Of a DNA stretch of 6,571 nucleotides, positions 5,571-6,571 are shown piece by piece. The translations under genes were made by a program, and so were the position numbers. Source of the stretch: Nitrospirota bacterium (GTDB lineage Bacteria > Nitrospirota > Nitrospiria > Nitrospirales > UBA8639); contig JAOUQB010000141.1 of NCBI GenBank assembly GCA_029879555.1, forward strand, positions 1-6,571, in the 5' to 3' direction. The notes under the pieces were generated by a model. That model ran no database searches and had not been told where the DNA came from. It was given only the letters and a program-made list of their open reading frames with translations. The first letter of the stretch is position 1. Each line of letters starts with the position of its first letter.

Positions 5571-6053
5571 TTATGAAGGAGAGGATAAGTCAGGAATTGG
5601 TTCAATTTTAGGAGTGTCGGATTCATGAGCAGGTTCATGCGTATGACATCCTAAATGATGACACAGCCGGCGATTCCAAAACCCCGCCCACGCAATTAAC
5701 GATGCACCGAGTACATCGAGAAAAATTTCGGTGGAACTTCCTGATTCTATCCATACATGGGAAATTATCAAGACCACAAGTCCCAGAATGGTAAGAATAG
5801 TGGGTCGGATATTATGGTGACGGGGAAAGGTGGCCAATAATCCAAACCCTGCCAAAAGCGCAATCACCGTCAAAAATACCCATTCTGTTTTTTCTGCCCA
5901 AAAAGCTCCCAACACACCATCCAAACCATCCCAGGAATGAGCGGCAATTACCGGGAGAGCCAGTAAGGCCAATGGAGTCACGGCACAATGCACCGCACAA
6001 ATAAGAGAAGCAATTGATCCAGCTTTAGAGAGTTTTTGGCCGAGGATACTCAT
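5571..6053 (-). CDS. MerC-domain inner-membrane protein with His/Cys-rich tail
   Basis: From the ATG at 6053 the product has 160 residues and four hydrophobic segments at about 12-38, 58-75, 84-101 and 108-126, fitting the four-helix MerC fold. The first segment carries CAVHC (19-23) followed by PLALLALP, matching the metal-binding cysteine pair and flanking pattern of MerC. The C-terminal tail is cytoplasmic or periplasmic and metal-ligand rich: CHH, then CHTH and further His/Glu (131-144), ending in an acidic Pro/Ser stretch. MerC itself carries mercuric ions inward, but this gene sits beside no mer genes. It follows a Fur-family regulator by 16 bases in the same direction, so a role in zinc or iron handling is more likely; that is inference. 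A longer frame beginning at 6116 would overlap the regulator gene and is not preferred. The ribosome-binding site before 6053 is weak, which suggests translational coupling to the upstream gene. Confidence 0.72.
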   Translation of the reverse strand: MSILGQKLSKAGSIASLICAVHCAVTPLALLALPVIAAHSWDGLDGVLGAFWAEKTEWVFLTVIALLAGFGLLATFPRHHNIRPTILTILGLVVLIISHVWIESGSSTEIFLDVLGASLIAWAGFWNRRLCHHLGCHTHEPAHESDTPKIEPIPDLSSPS

Positions 6054-6069
6054 TGTTGATTTTTTACCA

Positions 6070-6486
6070 TTACTGGCACTTGGGACAAAATCCTGCAAAT
6101 TCCAAGGTATGATCATCTACGATAAATTGTGTTTGTTCTTCAATTAACCGTGTCAGTTTCTTTAAAGGGCATAGTAATAAATCCACGATTTCCCCGCACA
6201 CTCGACATTGAATGTGATGATGGTGTTTACGCCCTTCCTTTAATTCATAGCGAGATTGCCCTTGAAGGTCCAATTGCATGACTAGTCCTAATTCCTTCAA
6301 CACATTTACCGTCCGATACACTGTGACCAAATCAATAGCAACATGCCTATCTTGTAATTGCGAATAGATTTCAGAAGCACTCAAGGGTTGATGGGTATCC
6401 TCTAGAAGCGCTAACACGGCTTTCCTGGTGCGCGTCAATCGCCGTCCAGTTGCGCGCAATCCCTTTCCAATTGTGGGCTCTAACAT
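6070..6486 (-). CDS. Fur-family metal-dependent transcriptional regulator (Fur/Zur/PerR type)
   Basis: A 138-residue dimeric DNA-binding protein. The winged-helix domain spans about residues 10-80, with RLTRTRKAVLALL, the SASEIYSQL helix and the recognition helix region DLVTVYRTVNVLKELGLV, all typical of Fur proteins. Then come a His cluster HHHH (88-91), CRVCG and the C-terminal CPKC. The cysteine pairs (94/97 and 134/137) form the structural zinc site; His 88-91 and a later His (126) would contribute to the regulatory metal site. Whether it senses iron, zinc, manganese or peroxide cannot be told from motifs alone; the adjacent MerC gene mildly favours zinc. I chose the ATG at 6486 because AAGGG (reverse strand, 6499-6495) lies 8 bases upstream; an in-frame GTG at 6495 overlaps that site. 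The gene is first in a likely operon with the MerC gene, and a TTGCAA dyad about 50 bases upstream suggests autoregulation. Confidence 0.9.
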   Translation of the reverse strand: MLEPTIGKGLRATGRRLTRTRKAVLALLEDTHQPLSASEIYSQLQDRHVAIDLVTVYRTVNVLKELGLVMQLDLQGQSRYELKEGRKHHHHIQCRVCGEIVDLLLCPLKKLTRLIEEQTQFIVDDHTLEFAGFCPKCQ

Positions 6487-6535
6487 CCGTTGCACCCTTG
6501 AAATATCTAGAAATTCAATAAGATGACACCTGTTT

Positions 6536-6558
6536 TTATTGCAAGTCTATTGCAAATA
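6536..6558. promoter_or_regulatory. TTGCAA dyad, candidate operator of the Fur-family regulator
   Basis: Two TTGCAA blocks (6539-6544 and 6550-6555) stand 11 bases apart, about one helical turn. Each block is itself palindromic. Extended arms TTATTGCAA and TTGCAAATA, separated by GTCTA, are complementary at 7 of 9 positions, so the whole forms a 23-bp imperfect dyad, the size bound by Fur-family dimers. It lies 50 bases upstream of the regulator's start, where a repressor site would be expected. The right-hand edge of the window may cut off further elements. No strong -35/-10 pair is visible. Confidence 0.45.
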
Positions 6559-6571
6559 CCATGACCAGAAA

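Noticed and set aside
5571..6116. Longer MerC start at 6116
   Set aside because: It would overlap the end of the Fur-family gene by 47 bases and add a 21-residue polar stretch before the natural MSILGQKL start at 6053.

Overview
The window looks like ordinary chromosomal DNA from a Gram-negative, flagellated, free-living bacterium. The evidence is a lipobox-bearing lipoprotein, a FlgM-type anti-sigma factor, a PilZ/YcgR-type c-di-GMP receptor and a class I (AroG-type) DAHP synthase. Base composition is close to balanced. A member of the Nitrospirota is my best guess from the mix of genes, but nothing here proves it. I see no rRNA, tRNA, CRISPR array, insertion sequence or integrase.

Layout from left to right. 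(1) 1-636, minus: N-terminal part of a glycosyltransferase-like protein that runs off the left edge. (2) 791-1248, plus: a TPR lipoprotein gene broken by an apparent one-base deletion near 1063. (3) 1446-1730, plus: a small protein with an AT-hook-like basic stretch and a four-cysteine zinc ribbon, behind a possible sigma-54-like promoter. (4) 1776-2672, minus: a ferredoxin-NADP reductase-like flavoprotein. (5) 2731-3081, plus: FlgM, divergent from the flavoprotein. (6) 3312-3971, plus: a YcgR-like PilZ protein. (7) 3972-4271: a 300-base intergenic stretch holding a long-loop hairpin, an inverted repeat and a candidate promoter for the next gene. (8) 4272-5348, plus: DAHP synthase, the first enzyme of the shikimate pathway. 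(9) 5353-5481, minus: a possible small protein ending 4 bases from the DAHP synthase stop. (10) 6486 down to 5571, minus: a Fur-family regulator followed 16 bases later by a MerC-domain membrane protein, with a 23-bp dyad containing two TTGCAA blocks upstream.

Three functional groups can be inferred. FlgM and the PilZ protein both act on motility: one holds the flagellar sigma factor, the other would read c-di-GMP. The Fur-family gene and MerC gene form a probable two-gene metal-response operon, likely autoregulated through the dyad at 6536-6558. The DAHP synthase stands alone. The rest (glycosyltransferase, lipoprotein, zinc-ribbon protein, flavoprotein) have no obvious link to each other.

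I found no convincing new multi-gene system. The most useful leads are the precise frameshift in the lipoprotein, the TTGCAA dyad, the AT-hook/zinc-ribbon protein with its possible sigma-54 promoter, and the short gene candidate between the DAHP synthase and the MerC gene.
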